47,177 bases of DNA from Verrucomicrobiota bacterium (GTDB lineage Bacteria; Verrucomicrobiota; Verrucomicrobiia; Verrucomicrobiales; DEV007), in assembly GCA_002862135.1 (NCBI GenBank), contig PKCI01000021.1:1-47177 (forward strand), read 5' to 3'. The position numbers and the translations under genes were made by a program. The notes under the pieces are model-generated. The model made no database searches and was not told the origin of the DNA. It saw only the letters and a list, made by a program, of their open reading frames with translations. This document shows positions 18,269 to 26,482 of the stretch, piece after piece. How positions within the stretch are numbered: position 1 is the stretch's first letter; each line of letters starts with the position of its first letter.

Positions 18269-21200
18269 TCAAGCGCTTGAATCTCGAAGCTTTTCAAGTT
18301 TTCGAAGCTCGCTGCGCAAGTGTCGTTTGGCCCGACGAAAACTCGACGAAAACTCAGGTAAAAACGACAGCAGACCTCCCTTATCACCTTCCTCTAAAAG
18401 CCTTTCCAATTCAGCACAATTATGTGCGAACTGATTCAGCCCAAATATCGTCGCACTGCCCTTTAGCGAGTGAGCGATACGACGAAGCTTTTCCTCGCCA
18501 CGCCCAACCTCAAATTGATCCAATTCCTCGATTCGCTTCGGAACTTCGATAAGCCACGTATCTATCAATTTCGAAACGGCCTCGGCGTCGAGATCCGAAA
18601 CCAATTGGACAATGGAATCATCTAAGGTTTCCAGTTGCGTGGCTGAGGATGCTTCATCAGCGCGACCGCCTCGCTCACTGTCGTTGATTGAGACGATTAC
18701 CTCCAACAATTCCGCAATCCTGATAGGCTTTGCGATATATTCATCCATTCCGGCTGCGAGACACCTTTCGCGCTCTCCTGAAGCAACATCGGCCGTCATC
18801 GCGATAATACGGACAGGCGGATGACTCCACGAAGCTTCCGATTCGGTCCTTCTAATTTGTTTGGCAACCTCATACCCATCCATCACCGGCATGTGGCAAT
18901 CCAATAAAATACAATTATAGCTACCAGTCTGAAAAGCCTCGATAGCAGCAGCTCCGTTATCCACGTGATCCCGAACCACCCCAAGCTTTTCGAGATACAT
19001 AATCGCAACTTGGGCGTTGACCTCATCATCCTCCACAACCAGCGCACTGATTGTCCCGCCATAGCTCTCCACCAAACCACCAAACTTCTTACCTGAGATT
19101 TGACGTCCACCTGTTTCTCCTTTTAGGGCACTTCTCAAATAAGTTCGACGCAGGGGTCTGAAAATGAGCGAATCGATCACGTCGCCAGTGCCATTTGATG
19201 GGTCTGGATCTGTGAGATCTCCGAGAAGAACCACGCCTGGACGCTCTTTACCTCCGTCCATAACCTTAAGTCGCTTCCGAATTCGAGCACTAAACAGAGC
19301 ACTTGATATTAACAGGCAGTCCCAACCAACCCCGCCCTTTGAAAGTTGATGGAGAACCTCTTCTTCACTGGCAACTATCATGGGGGCATCATTAAGCCCG
19401 CCAAGAAGAGTGCCAGCAACTCGGCGCGAACTCCCTATTTCATCAGCGTAAAGAATGCGAAGTTTCTTAAATTCATTGAAAAAGCCATCATACTTCTGGC
19501 TTTCTTTTATACCGACGGGCACCGTCAGGTAAAAGGTTGATCCCTGACCTACCGAACTCCGCAGCGATATCCCGCCACCCATCAACTCAGCGATGCGCTG
19601 TGAAATAGAGAGGCCCAATCCAACACCTCCATGTTGCCTCCTGGTTGAACTGTCAACTTGAGAGAAGGGAAGAAAAAGACCTCGCTGATCGTCCTCGCCT
19701 ATTCCGACTCCAGTGTCCTCTATGGCAATCTCAAGCATCCAATGTTCATCATCAGCGCCTTCGCCCCGGTTGACAGAAAGATTCACCTCCCCCTCATCGG
19801 TGAACTTAATCGCGTTACCGAGGAGATTGAGCAGAATCTGCCTAAATTTTCCTGCGTCGCCCACGATGCTCTCGGGTATATCAGCGCCAATCGCAACGGT
19901 CATTTCCAACCCCTTTTCCCTGGCTATCTGATAAACCGAATCCACTACCCCATTAATGACCCCATCCAACGAGAAAGGTTTATGCTCAATTTCCAGACCG
20001 CTTGCTTCGATTTTTGAAAACACAAGAATGTCGTCAATGATTGATCTCAACGCCTCACCACTCGACAAAATCGAACCCGTCATCTCGAGCTTTGCCCTGT
20101 TGTCCTCCCGGTCAAGAAGCATTGAGGCCATGCCAATAATTCCGCTCACTGGCGTCCGGATTTCATGGCTGATCGTCGCAAAGAATTCTGTCTTGATGCG
20201 GTTAGCTTCCTCCGCTTTCTCCTTGGCCAGCAAAACGTCATTCTCGATCTTCTTCCTCGTAAAAAAATGACTAACATGATCGCAAACATCCGAGACAAGA
20301 TGATCTATCACTCCATTGAGTGAGTCTGCCAACCCTCCTCCCTGCCAGAGAAATTCAAAAATATAATTAACCTCCCCACCGATATCGACCGGGAAGGCAA
20401 GACTGTGTTCAAGACCGAATTGCCTGGCCTCGCGAACCCATTCCGCATCGGCAAGAGGTTCATGTGTCTCCAACCAAAACGATCCGTCATTGGTTAAAAC
20501 TTCAGCAGCGGACGGGCTAAATTTTACCTCTTTACCCACAACACGCTCCGCCAATTTTTCGATTTCCGGTTCATCGTGTTGCCCATAGCTGCTTGTGACG
20601 CTCATGTCGCCACTACTGGAATCTGATACTTCCCAGGTAAGCCCTATGCTCCACCCCATCCTTTCCACGACTGCCTTGAGCACCTCGGTAATGGCCTTTG
20701 TTTCATCCAAGTTTTTATTCAAAGCTTGGGAAATATCCAATTGGAGGTTGCGTCGCAATTCATCCAGTCGTCGGCGAGTCGTGTCAGAGGCAATGACCAA
20801 ATAATTGGAAATCTCCCCCTCAGGCCCCCTCACGGGCTGAATTTCAATTGAAACCCACAATGCATGGCCGGCTTTGTGATAAGCCCAAATCTCGCCAACT
20901 ACACTCCTGCCTTCCTCCAATTCGCATTGCATTGAGGGAACGTTTTCAAGTTCTGTATCCTGGGATCCAAGGAAGCAGTCTGGCTTTTTCCCAACAGCCT
21001 CTTCGTTTGTCCAGCCGGTCAAGCGGGAGAAACTTTCATTCACCCATTCAATCTCGCCTTTGCAATTCGCTACGATAACTGCGCTTTCGGTCCTCGATGC
21101 AACGAGTGCGAGTTTACGGGCTTCCATCTCACTCGCCCTGAGAATCGAACGCTGCCGCGAAAGCTTATCCGCCTGACGTTTAAGCTCCTGATTCGCGACT

Positions 21201-21634
21201 TGCTGTGTTTGGAGCAGTTGGATCATGTCCAGGGATGGATCATGATTTGGGAAGTCAGCAATGGTGATCTCAAGATTCTCTAATTCTTCAAGGTTTTGAA
21301 GCCAGGGGCTACATAGCATCACGTGTTCATCATCCTCTTGGCCCCCAATCACCTGCCCCCGAAACAGAGTCTCCGTCTTTCGGTGCCTAAAAAGGTAAAG
21401 AATCGCTTTTGTCTCTTCAGCCGAAAAATCTCCCAATTCGCCTTCTGGCTGAATTAATTCAAACGCTGTAGATACAGCTTCACCGAGCTTTAAGTCGTGG
21501 CAAATTTTCGCCATAGACGGTCCCCAGCGGGTAATGTGACATCTCTTATCCCATGAAAAATAAAACGGGAAGACGCGTAGGAAGTCATCTGGGGAGATGC
21601 CCGGGGCTTGTATTCCTGAATCAGGTGCACTCAC
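18269..21634 (-). CDS. H-NOX-associated hybrid histidine kinase (HNOBA-PAS-GAF-like-HisKA-HATPase-pseudoREC-REC-HPt)
   Basis: A 1121-residue cytoplasmic kinase with no membrane segments. Residues about 18-135 match the H-NOX-associated domain found in guanylate cyclases (FPFYFSWD near the start, LFRGQVI, MLCSPWLQNLEEL, DFPNHDPSLDMIQL), followed by a coiled-coil linker to about 175. A PAS domain spans 175-290 and a GAF-like domain about 300-460. HisKA has phospho-accepting His490 in ATISHEIRTP. The ATPase has N, G1 and G2 boxes (NAIKF, DTGVGIG, GGVGLGLSI). A first receiver-like domain (725-835) lacks the phospho-Asp, a second (862-985) has Asp912 (LLDCHMP), and an HPt domain has His1055 (AHSLKGSA). 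Its GTG start overlaps the H-NOX stop (GTGA), so the sensor and kinase are co-translated. Likely role: NO-responsive phosphorelay. Confidence 0.93.
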   Translation of the reverse strand: MSAPDSGIQAPGISPDDFLRVFPFYFSWDKRCHITRWGPSMAKICHDLKLGEAVSTAFELIQPEGELGDFSAEETKAILYLFRHRKTETLFRGQVIGGQEDDEHVMLCSPWLQNLEELENLEITIADFPNHDPSLDMIQLLQTQQVANQELKRQADKLSRQRSILRASEMEARKLALVASRTESAVIVANCKGEIEWVNESFSRLTGWTNEEAVGKKPDCFLGSQDTELENVPSMQCELEEGRSVVGEIWAYHKAGHALWVSIEIQPVRGPEGEISNYLVIASDTTRRRLDELRRNLQLDISQALNKNLDETKAITEVLKAVVERMGWSIGLTWEVSDSSSGDMSVTSSYGQHDEPEIEKLAERVVGKEVKFSPSAAEVLTNDGSFWLETHEPLADAEWVREARQFGLEHSLAFPVDIGGEVNYIFEFLWQGGGLADSLNGVIDHLVSDVCDHVSHFFTRKKIENDVLLAKEKAEEANRIKTEFFATISHEIRTPVSGIIGMASMLLDREDNRAKLEMTGSILSSGEALRSIIDDILVFSKIEASGLEIEHKPFSLDGVINGVVDSVYQIAREKGLEMTVAIGADIPESIVGDAGKFRQILLNLLGNAIKFTDEGEVNLSVNRGEGADDEHWMLEIAIEDTGVGIGEDDQRGLFLPFSQVDSSTRRQHGGVGLGLSISQRIAELMGGGISLRSSVGQGSTFYLTVPVGIKESQKYDGFFNEFKKLRILYADEIGSSRRVAGTLLGGLNDAPMIVASEEEVLHQLSKGGVGWDCLLISSALFSARIRKRLKVMDGGKERPGVVLLGDLTDPDPSNGTGDVIDSLIFRPLRRTYLRSALKGETGGRQISGKKFGGLVESYGGTISALVVEDDEVNAQVAIMYLEKLGVVRDHVDNGAAAIEAFQTGSYNCILLDCHMPVMDGYEVAKQIRRTESEASWSHPPVRIIAMTADVASGERERCLAAGMDEYIAKPIRIAELLEVIVSINDSERGGRADEASSATQLETLDDSIVQLVSDLDAEAVSKLIDTWLIEVPKRIEELDQFEVGRGEEKLRRIAHSLKGSATIFGLNQFAHNCAELERLLEEGDKGGLLSFLPEFSSSFRRAKRHLRSELRKLEKLRDSSA

Positions 21635-22185
21635 GACACATCAGCCCAACGGACCTCGAAAACATCACACTCCCCATTTTCATCCTTTGTGTCCTCCAGT
21701 TCACAAACGGCAAAAGTGTCATCATACTTTCCTAACCCCTGAACGAGTCCGACAACGCAGTTGGTAAGACCAGATCGGTGCGTGTGGTAGCGCAATTTGA
21801 GAGAATTCTCCGCCACATCGCGGCACTCAAAACCCGTAGGCTTAAGGTCCGGGTAAATCATGGAAACCCGTGTGTGTAAATGAGGCAGACTGACGAGGAA
21901 TTCTCGCAACGATGCACCGGCTGCTACCATCATCGGCCCATAACTCTCCTCCGCAGTCTTCAAAAACCAGTGTTCCCCGAAGGATATCAAAATCTCGCTT
22001 ATCGGCAACTCAGGAACTTCAGTTGCTGCAGCGACAAGATTGAAGGTGGCTTCATCCGGATAGCTCTGATTGCTAAGGAAGACTTCTTCTTCAACGCCGG
22101 CTTTCACTTTCACAACTTCCCCCGTTTCCTCACCAAGACCAGAAGTAACCAGCGCCTCCACCGCTTTATCAACAAGTCCATACAT
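21631..22185 (-). CDS. H-NOX haem-based gas sensor protein
   Basis: This 184-residue protein matches the stand-alone bacterial H-NOX domain along its whole length: MYGLVDKAVEALVTSGLGEE at the start, YPDEATF, the SFGEHWF helix, and the proximal haem ligand His104 in LPHLHTRV. The porphyrin-propionate motif normally written Y-x-S-x-R is here Y133-H-T135-H-R137, a conservative Ser to Thr change. H-NOX proteins bind NO very tightly through ferrous haem and regulate a partner kinase or cyclase. The partner is encoded next, overlapping by 4 nt, and carries the matching HNOBA domain. I cannot tell from sequence alone whether O2 is excluded, which depends on a distal-pocket Tyr. ATG start without a clear ribosome-binding site. 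Confidence 0.95.
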   Translation of the reverse strand: MYGLVDKAVEALVTSGLGEETGEVVKVKAGVEEEVFLSNQSYPDEATFNLVAAATEVPELPISEILISFGEHWFLKTAEESYGPMMVAAGASLREFLVSLPHLHTRVSMIYPDLKPTGFECRDVAENSLKLRYHTHRSGLTNCVVGLVQGLGKYDDTFAVCELEDTKDENGECDVFEVRWADVS

Positions 22186-22687
22186 AGTCTATACGGAAAA
22201 TAATACCATAAAATATTAAACACAACATATCGATTCATTGGAATTCAAAAACTCCCAAAAGCGTGGAGATCCCCTAGAACTGCGCCTCTTAATGGATAGT
22301 TTTAAGAGAAAACAAATGACGGAGCGTGGGTGGTGAGAGCTTGAGATCTACGGCTTTTATCGAAATTTGTATATTTTACAATAAAATATCTAGGTCCAGG
22401 ATCCCTATCTTCAATCCCCTTGTTAAGTCAATGTTGTTGTTTCTGGTTCGTCACCTCCTGTGCTTCAGTGGACAACCTTGTATTCACCCACATTCTGAGT
22501 CGCCCCTCAAAATTTCAAACAGCCGGAACAGAGCGTTCCCAGCCTGCTGAGGTTGGGCTGTTCAAACATACTGATTCCGTCAAAGCTTCGGGCCTATGAA
22601 ATTCAAACTCGAGGGCGACTCTGGGAATGGGCGCTGAATCAAGTTATCGATATATCCCCGCATATCGCGGAAAGACGAACCGAAAAA

Positions 22688-22706
22688 GATATGGAAACAC
22701 CATATC
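22688..22706. promoter_or_regulatory. Dyad-symmetric site, possible operator
   Basis: GATATGG and CCATATC, perfect 7-bp arms around AAACA, lie 163 bp upstream of the response-regulator start and about 40 bp upstream of the promoter-like sequence. Dyads of this kind are typical targets of dimeric helix-turn-helix regulators, but no second copy was seen. Confidence 0.35.
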
Positions 22707-22745
22707 GTTCATGTTGATTTTATATTTACAATTAAGATTTCAATA

Positions 22746-22775
22746 TTGCATCGAATTAGTTTTTATTGGTATAAA
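22746..22775 (+). promoter_or_regulatory. Possible sigma-70 promoter of the response-regulator gene
   Basis: TTGCAT at 22746-22751 and TATAAA at 22770-22775 are separated by 18 bp, close to the housekeeping consensus. Transcription would start near 22782, giving a leader of about 87 nt. Read by eye only. Confidence 0.35.
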
Positions 22776-22868
22776 ATGAGTAATAGGTGGAAGTCGATGA
22801 GCTCGCTTGACTTTAAACATTAATTTTCTCGACCCAACCATTGCGCGGTAAGGAGCTGTAAAATTCAC

Positions 22869-23531
22869 ATGATGCTGGACGTAGAGTTAAGTCGAAAACG
22901 AGTGCTAAAGGTCGGGCTAATCGAAGACGACCCTGTGGTCCGAATGTTCCTGATTGAACTCATCAGGAAGCACCCGAATGAATTCGATCTTATTGGGGCT
23001 TGGGAGTCAGCAGAGGCAGCTGTGAAGCCCTCCCTGCGCGAGAATCCTGATGTGGTGCTCGTCGACCTTGAATTGCCGGGCGCTTCCGGCGTCGAATGGA
23101 TTTCGGAAGTTTCACCGCATCTTTCGAGCACCTCTTTTGTCGTGGTGACGGTTCATAGCGATCCGGAGAGAGTCTTCTCAGCCCTCCGCGCCGGCGCAAG
23201 CGGGTATCTTCTCAAAAGCACACATCCTCCCGAAATTACCAACGGAATCATCGAAGCAGCCAATGGAGGAGCTCCCCTAAGCAAGGAAGTCGCACGCCTT
23301 GTCATCAAAACGTTCCAAGAGCCTGTCCAGAACCGGAGAAAGGAAATCCCAGGCCTGACGCCAAGAGAAAGTCAAATCCTTCATCTGCTCGCCGAAGGCA
23401 TGGTCCCCAAAGAAGTTGGCGACGACTTAGGTATCAGCTACGAGACCGTAAGGGAACATTTGAAATCGGTTTATCGAAAGCTCCAAGTTAAGTCCAGGAC
23501 CGAAGCTGTCATCAAGTATCTGCGTCACTAG
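22869..23531 (+). CDS. NarL/LuxR-family response regulator
   Basis: A 220-residue two-domain regulator. The receiver (about residues 13-135) has the acidic pocket Glu19-Asp20-Asp21, the phospho-acceptor Asp66 in VLVDLELPG, and the conserved Lys116 in YLLKSTHP. The output domain (about 155-216) is a LuxR-type helix-turn-helix: LTPRESQILHLLAEG, then ISYETVREHLKSVYRKL. An AGGAG at 22851-22855 lies 13 nt before the ATG. It is divergent from the H-NOX/hybrid kinase operon and no other kinase gene is nearby, so the HPt domain of that kinase is the obvious phosphodonor (inference). Its targets cannot be read here, though the symmetric site upstream hints at self-regulation. Confidence 0.95.
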   Translation: MMLDVELSRKRVLKVGLIEDDPVVRMFLIELIRKHPNEFDLIGAWESAEAAVKPSLRENPDVVLVDLELPGASGVEWISEVSPHLSSTSFVVVTVHSDPERVFSALRAGASGYLLKSTHPPEITNGIIEAANGGAPLSKEVARLVIKTFQEPVQNRRKEIPGLTPRESQILHLLAEGMVPKEVGDDLGISYETVREHLKSVYRKLQVKSRTEAVIKYLRH

Positions 23532-23838
23532 ACCTCTCTCTTTACTCTGTTTTATGGTCTAAGCCTCTTGGTCTTTTCCATTGAGATTTTCGAAATAAAG
23601 CGACGCAACCACAGAGGTCGATCGCAGGCTGCGATCACCAATTCAGGCATGCTTTTCGTGGCCCCTTCCTCGCGTGAGAAGAACAGACATTAGTGATCTG
23701 CCGGAAGCGAACCGATTCAACGCCCACCTATTGATACACTGAAGTTTCATCATACCTCTTCCGACCCAAAACCGGCGAGATTGGAGATAGCTTCCTAGGC
23801 CTGATGAACGAAGTCCCATCCGTCACCACCATGGCGCC
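23532..23838. other. Intergenic region, 307 bp, no gene recognised
   Basis: Non-coding by eye. A small stem GATCGC/GCGATC with loop AGGCT lies near 23620-23636, without a T tract. Nothing else is assignable. Confidence 0.4.
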
Positions 23839-24038
23839 ATGAGCAAAGAAATAAAATTCCTGACCCGGAAGTGGATCGAGTCGAAGGATCTCAACTCCAA
23901 CGGCAGTCTCTTCGGCGGCAGCCTACTCAGATGGATCGACGAAGAAGCCGCCATTTTCACGATCGCTCTGCTGAACAGCCCTTACGTTGTCACGAAGGCC
24001 ATGTCAGCCATCAACTTTGTCAGCTCAGCGCGATCCGG

Positions 24039-24048
24039 CGACACGACA
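24039..24048 (+). repeat. 5-bp tandem duplication (CGACA x2) that breaks the thioesterase frame
   Basis: The two copies are exactly adjacent. Deleting one returns the coding sequence to the family consensus, so this is the inactivating mutation or a slippage site. Confidence 0.8.
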
Positions 24049-24188
24049 TTATCGAGATGGGCATGAAAGTCATCAAAATGGAGCGCACTTCAGTGCCCCT
24101 GCGATGCGAAGTATGATGACCCATCACGCCATTCTTGTGATTGAGGAAATCACTTTTGTGAATCTCGATTACTCCTGGCTTCCGGCTC

Positions 24189-24216
24189 CTCATGGGGTCT
24201 CATGGGGTCTCATGGG
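24189..24216 (+). repeat. 10-bp tandem repeat, 2.8 copies of CTCATGGGGT
   Basis: Two full copies and a partial third lie inside the thioesterase remnant, right after the PAPHG segment. It is too short and lacks spacers for CRISPR; replication slippage is the simplest cause. Confidence 0.85.
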
Positions 24217-24289
24217 AAGGCGTTTCGGCTTACTTCGACATCTTAGCAACCAAACAGCCGGCAGCATCGGTATCTTCTGGAGAGAGTGA

Positions 24290-24505
24290 GATCAGAAAGA
24301 CTTTCCCCAAGACCAAAGGGTGCTTCTTGCCGTTGCTGCAGCTCCAAACGGCCAGAACACTAAATTCACCCTTCCCATCAAGAGTGCTACCAACCACTTT
24401 TGCCTTCACCTCCCCCGCAGAGGCGCCACCCTGCAAAAGCTGATTTTCCAGTCCGAAGAGGGCATTCAGACTTGGGACTTCAAGCCCGGCATTCCTGCCA
24501 AATGA
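24290..24505 (+). pseudogene. Possible C-terminal gene remnant of unknown family
   Basis: An open stretch directly after a stop codon translates to about 71 residues with protein-like composition and alternating beta-strand character (VLLAVAAAPNGQNTKFTLPI, then LQKLIFQSEEGIQTWDF), ending in its own stop. It has no suitable start; the only ATG-like start lies at 24320 without a ribosome-binding site. It reads like the tail of a secreted beta-rich protein whose front has been lost. I do not recognise the family. Confidence 0.3.
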
Positions 24506-24741
24506 TCGGTGCAGAAGACTACCTCAAGCCATCAGTTTTCGGATTTTCGGGAAAGCGATTCACCGAAGATCCCGTTTCTACTGCTCTTTTGGGGCGTAAT
24601 TCCGCCATTTCTTGAGGAAATTCGCGCTTTGCTCATGCCAAATGCCCCTTCAATCTTTCCGAGAGACCACGAAGCCTCGTAGTGTCTTTGGTCCGCCAAC
24701 ACAAATAACAAACCGTCACTGTCCCCTGAAACCCATTCTTT

Positions 24742-26133
24742 ATGAGCGAAAAAAATAGTAAAGCTACAGAAGGTGGCGCCTCGCGCCGCAAATTCCTCGC
24801 CGGCGGTACCGCAATCGCCGCTGCCACCGCACTCCCCGTCGAACTGTCCGCGCAGGTTGCCGGAAGCGACGAGATCAAGGTCGGCATGATCGGCATGGGC
24901 GGCCGCAATAGCGGTGCTATTGTGCAGAGCCTCAACGCCAACGATGGTGCTCGCCTCACCGCTGTGGCTGAAGCTTTCGCCGATAAGATCGACGGAACCG
25001 GTTTCCGCGGTTCCGGTCTGCCCGCGATCCAGAAGCAACTTGAGAAGATGGGCAAGTCTGCCCAGATCGATGTCCCGAAAAGCCGGCAATTCGTGGGCTT
25101 TGATGCCTACAAAGCCGTGGTCGATCAGGTTGATCTTGTTTGTATCGCCACACCTCCTGGTTTCCGGCCCATGCATTTTGAATATGCAGTGGCCCAGGGG
25201 AAACACGTTTTCATGGAGAAACCCGTCTGTGTTGACGCTCACGGTTTCAATAAAGTCATCAATGCGGCCAAGGAAGCCGACCAGAAAAAGTTGAAAGTCG
25301 TCGTCGGACTGCAGCGCCACTGCCAGGATGAATACCTGCAGTCTTTCCAAAAATACCAGGAAGGAGCGATCGGCGAAATGATCGGTGCCTCCGCTTACTG
25401 GGTCGGCAACCGCCCTTGGACTGCTCCCCGTCAGCCCGGCTACACCGAAATGGAATTCCAAATGCGTAACTGGCAGCAGTTCGACTGGCTTTCCGGCGAC
25501 CACATCTGCGAGCAGCACGTCCACAATCTAGACGTCATTAACTGGTTCGCCAGCGGCGACCCTGTCATGGGTACTCACCCGGTCTCAGCACAGGGACAAG
25601 GCGCCCGTACTAACGAGTCTGCCAAGATAGGAGAAATCTACAACCAGCACTTCATCGAGTATCGCTACGGCCCCGAAGCAAACAGCATGGCAATGTATAG
25701 CCAGTGCCGCCAGATTCCGGGCTGCTGGCGTCGCATCGACGAAGAAATCCACGGCACTGAAGGCATTATGATTCCGGGCAAAGGAACCATCACCGACCTT
25801 CAGGGCACAGTGCTCTGGCAATATCGTAAGCCACGTTCTGGTTACAAGAATCCTAAAGACGCAGAGCATGAGAAACTCTGGGATGCCATTATCAACGATA
25901 AGCCTCAAAACGATGCTTACTTCGGCGCGAAAAGTTCACTAACTGCCGCCCTCGGTCGTGTCGCTACCTGGAGCGGCCAACTGGTCGACTTCGAAGAAGC
26001 GATCAACTCGGACTTCAATATCATGCCGGAGGAACTTTCCTTCGATGCAGATCCTCCCCGCATGCCCGATGAGAACATGGAATACCCCGCCGCCATCCCG
26101 GGCGAATGGCCGCTTCCGTGGAAAGAACAATAA
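24742..26133 (+). CDS. Gfo/Idh/MocA family oxidoreductase with Tat signal
   Basis: A 463-residue NAD(P)-dependent oxidoreductase. The N-terminus has a twin-arginine motif (SRRKFLAGG) followed by an Ala-rich hydrophobic stretch, so it is probably exported folded with its nucleotide. The Rossmann fold follows (IKVGMIGMGGRNSG). The family motif with the catalytic Lys is in HVFMEKPVCVD, and the C-terminal domain carries HICEQHVHNLDVINW. Such exported members in PVC bacteria oxidise or hydrolyse glycosides through a keto-sugar intermediate, which fits with DUF1080 proteins elsewhere in the window. Length is normal. A strong Rho-independent terminator follows 24 bp after the stop, so it is probably a single-gene transcript. 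Confidence 0.93.
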   Translation: MSEKNSKATEGGASRRKFLAGGTAIAAATALPVELSAQVAGSDEIKVGMIGMGGRNSGAIVQSLNANDGARLTAVAEAFADKIDGTGFRGSGLPAIQKQLEKMGKSAQIDVPKSRQFVGFDAYKAVVDQVDLVCIATPPGFRPMHFEYAVAQGKHVFMEKPVCVDAHGFNKVINAAKEADQKKLKVVVGLQRHCQDEYLQSFQKYQEGAIGEMIGASAYWVGNRPWTAPRQPGYTEMEFQMRNWQQFDWLSGDHICEQHVHNLDVINWFASGDPVMGTHPVSAQGQGARTNESAKIGEIYNQHFIEYRYGPEANSMAMYSQCRQIPGCWRRIDEEIHGTEGIMIPGKGTITDLQGTVLWQYRKPRSGYKNPKDAEHEKLWDAIINDKPQNDAYFGAKSSLTAALGRVATWSGQLVDFEEAINSDFNIMPEELSFDADPPRMPDENMEYPAAIPGEWPLPWKEQ

Positions 26134-26482
26134 CCCCTTACCGAGGATTAGAATATCAAACGGGCCCACAGCTACAGGCGGTGCGGCCCGTTTTCTTTTT
26201 TGCCGCGCAGCGAGTTCCTTGCGAGTATCCGACGCTTTTTGCGGTTCCGCCGAAGCCACTGATGGAGTAACGTTTCACTTTCTATTCAACACGACAGCGA
26301 AGGGCATGTAATTCGTGCAGTCGATGATTGTCATCGCTGCCCTACTGCATGAATTCAAAGATCCCGCTCCCCCTGGGTTATCGACGTCCCGGCCTTGAGT
26401 GAACCTGTCAAGCCCGTCATTCGATACCGGCAACCTGGACTTTTTTGATAGGTCCTGCCGTCATACCTTAGCCAATCCCATC
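26134..26482. other. Intergenic region, 349 bp, terminator plus a hairpin
   Basis: It holds the terminator at 26158-26201 and, at 26317-26340, a hairpin GCAG-T-CGATGA / TCATCG-CTGC with a 3-nt loop. A GTG at 26399 opens an in-frame 28-codon extension of the folA gene, judged non-coding. No other gene is visible. Confidence 0.5.
26158..26201 (+). terminator. Rho-independent terminator
   Basis: Nine-bp arms AAACGGGCC (26158-26166) and GGCCCGTTT (26185-26193) enclose an 18-nt loop, and the right arm runs into a T-rich tract broken by one C. It lies directly downstream of the oxidoreductase stop codon. This is the clearest terminator in the window. Confidence 0.9.

Larger units (their letters stand above)
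22186..22868. other. Long AT-rich divergent intergenic region, 683 bp
   Basis: The region lies between the divergent H-NOX/kinase operon and the response-regulator gene. It is clearly richer in A+T than its neighbours and holds no convincing gene. It must contain promoters in both directions. A 7-bp dyad at 22688-22706 and a promoter-like pair upstream of the regulator are listed separately. The length and symmetric sites would suit auto-regulation by the adjacent NarL-type protein. Confidence 0.5.
23839..24289 (+). pseudogene. Acyl-CoA thioesterase (hotdog fold, YciA-like), frameshifted
   Basis: The first frame begins MSKEIKFLTRKWIESKDL and continues through NGSLFGGSLLRWIDEEAAI and VTKAMSAINFVSSARSGD, a textbook start of an acyl-CoA thioesterase of the YciA/BACH hotdog group. 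After SGD the reading frame breaks. The expected continuation (MGMKVIKMERTSVPLRCEV) is in another frame to 24116, and the next part (MMTHHAILVIEEITFVNLD) in the third frame. The first break is explained by a tandem duplication of CGACA at 24039-24048: removing one copy restores SGDIIEMG. A second break lies near 24112, and a 10-bp tandem repeat follows at 24189-24216. With at least two frameshifts the gene is almost certainly inactive, unless the assembly is wrong here. Confidence 0.85.

Noticed and set aside
18148-18387. Small minus-strand frame at the end of the kinase gene, possible transposase fragment
   Set aside because: Composition was suggestive at first, but no DDE or other transposase motif and no flanking terminal repeats were seen.
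24189-24216. Short repeats considered as a CRISPR start
   Set aside because: Unit is 10 bp and directly tandem, with no spacers and no cas genes.
24532-25524. 330-codon minus-strand frame over the Gfo/Idh/MocA gene
   Set aside because: Antisense to a gene with clear Tat, Rossmann and EKP motifs. Translation resembles nothing known.
26399-26482. In-frame GTG extension of dihydrofolate reductase by 28 residues
   Set aside because: The family starts at the MKVSMISAIA strand, and the extra residues have no match and no ribosome-binding site.
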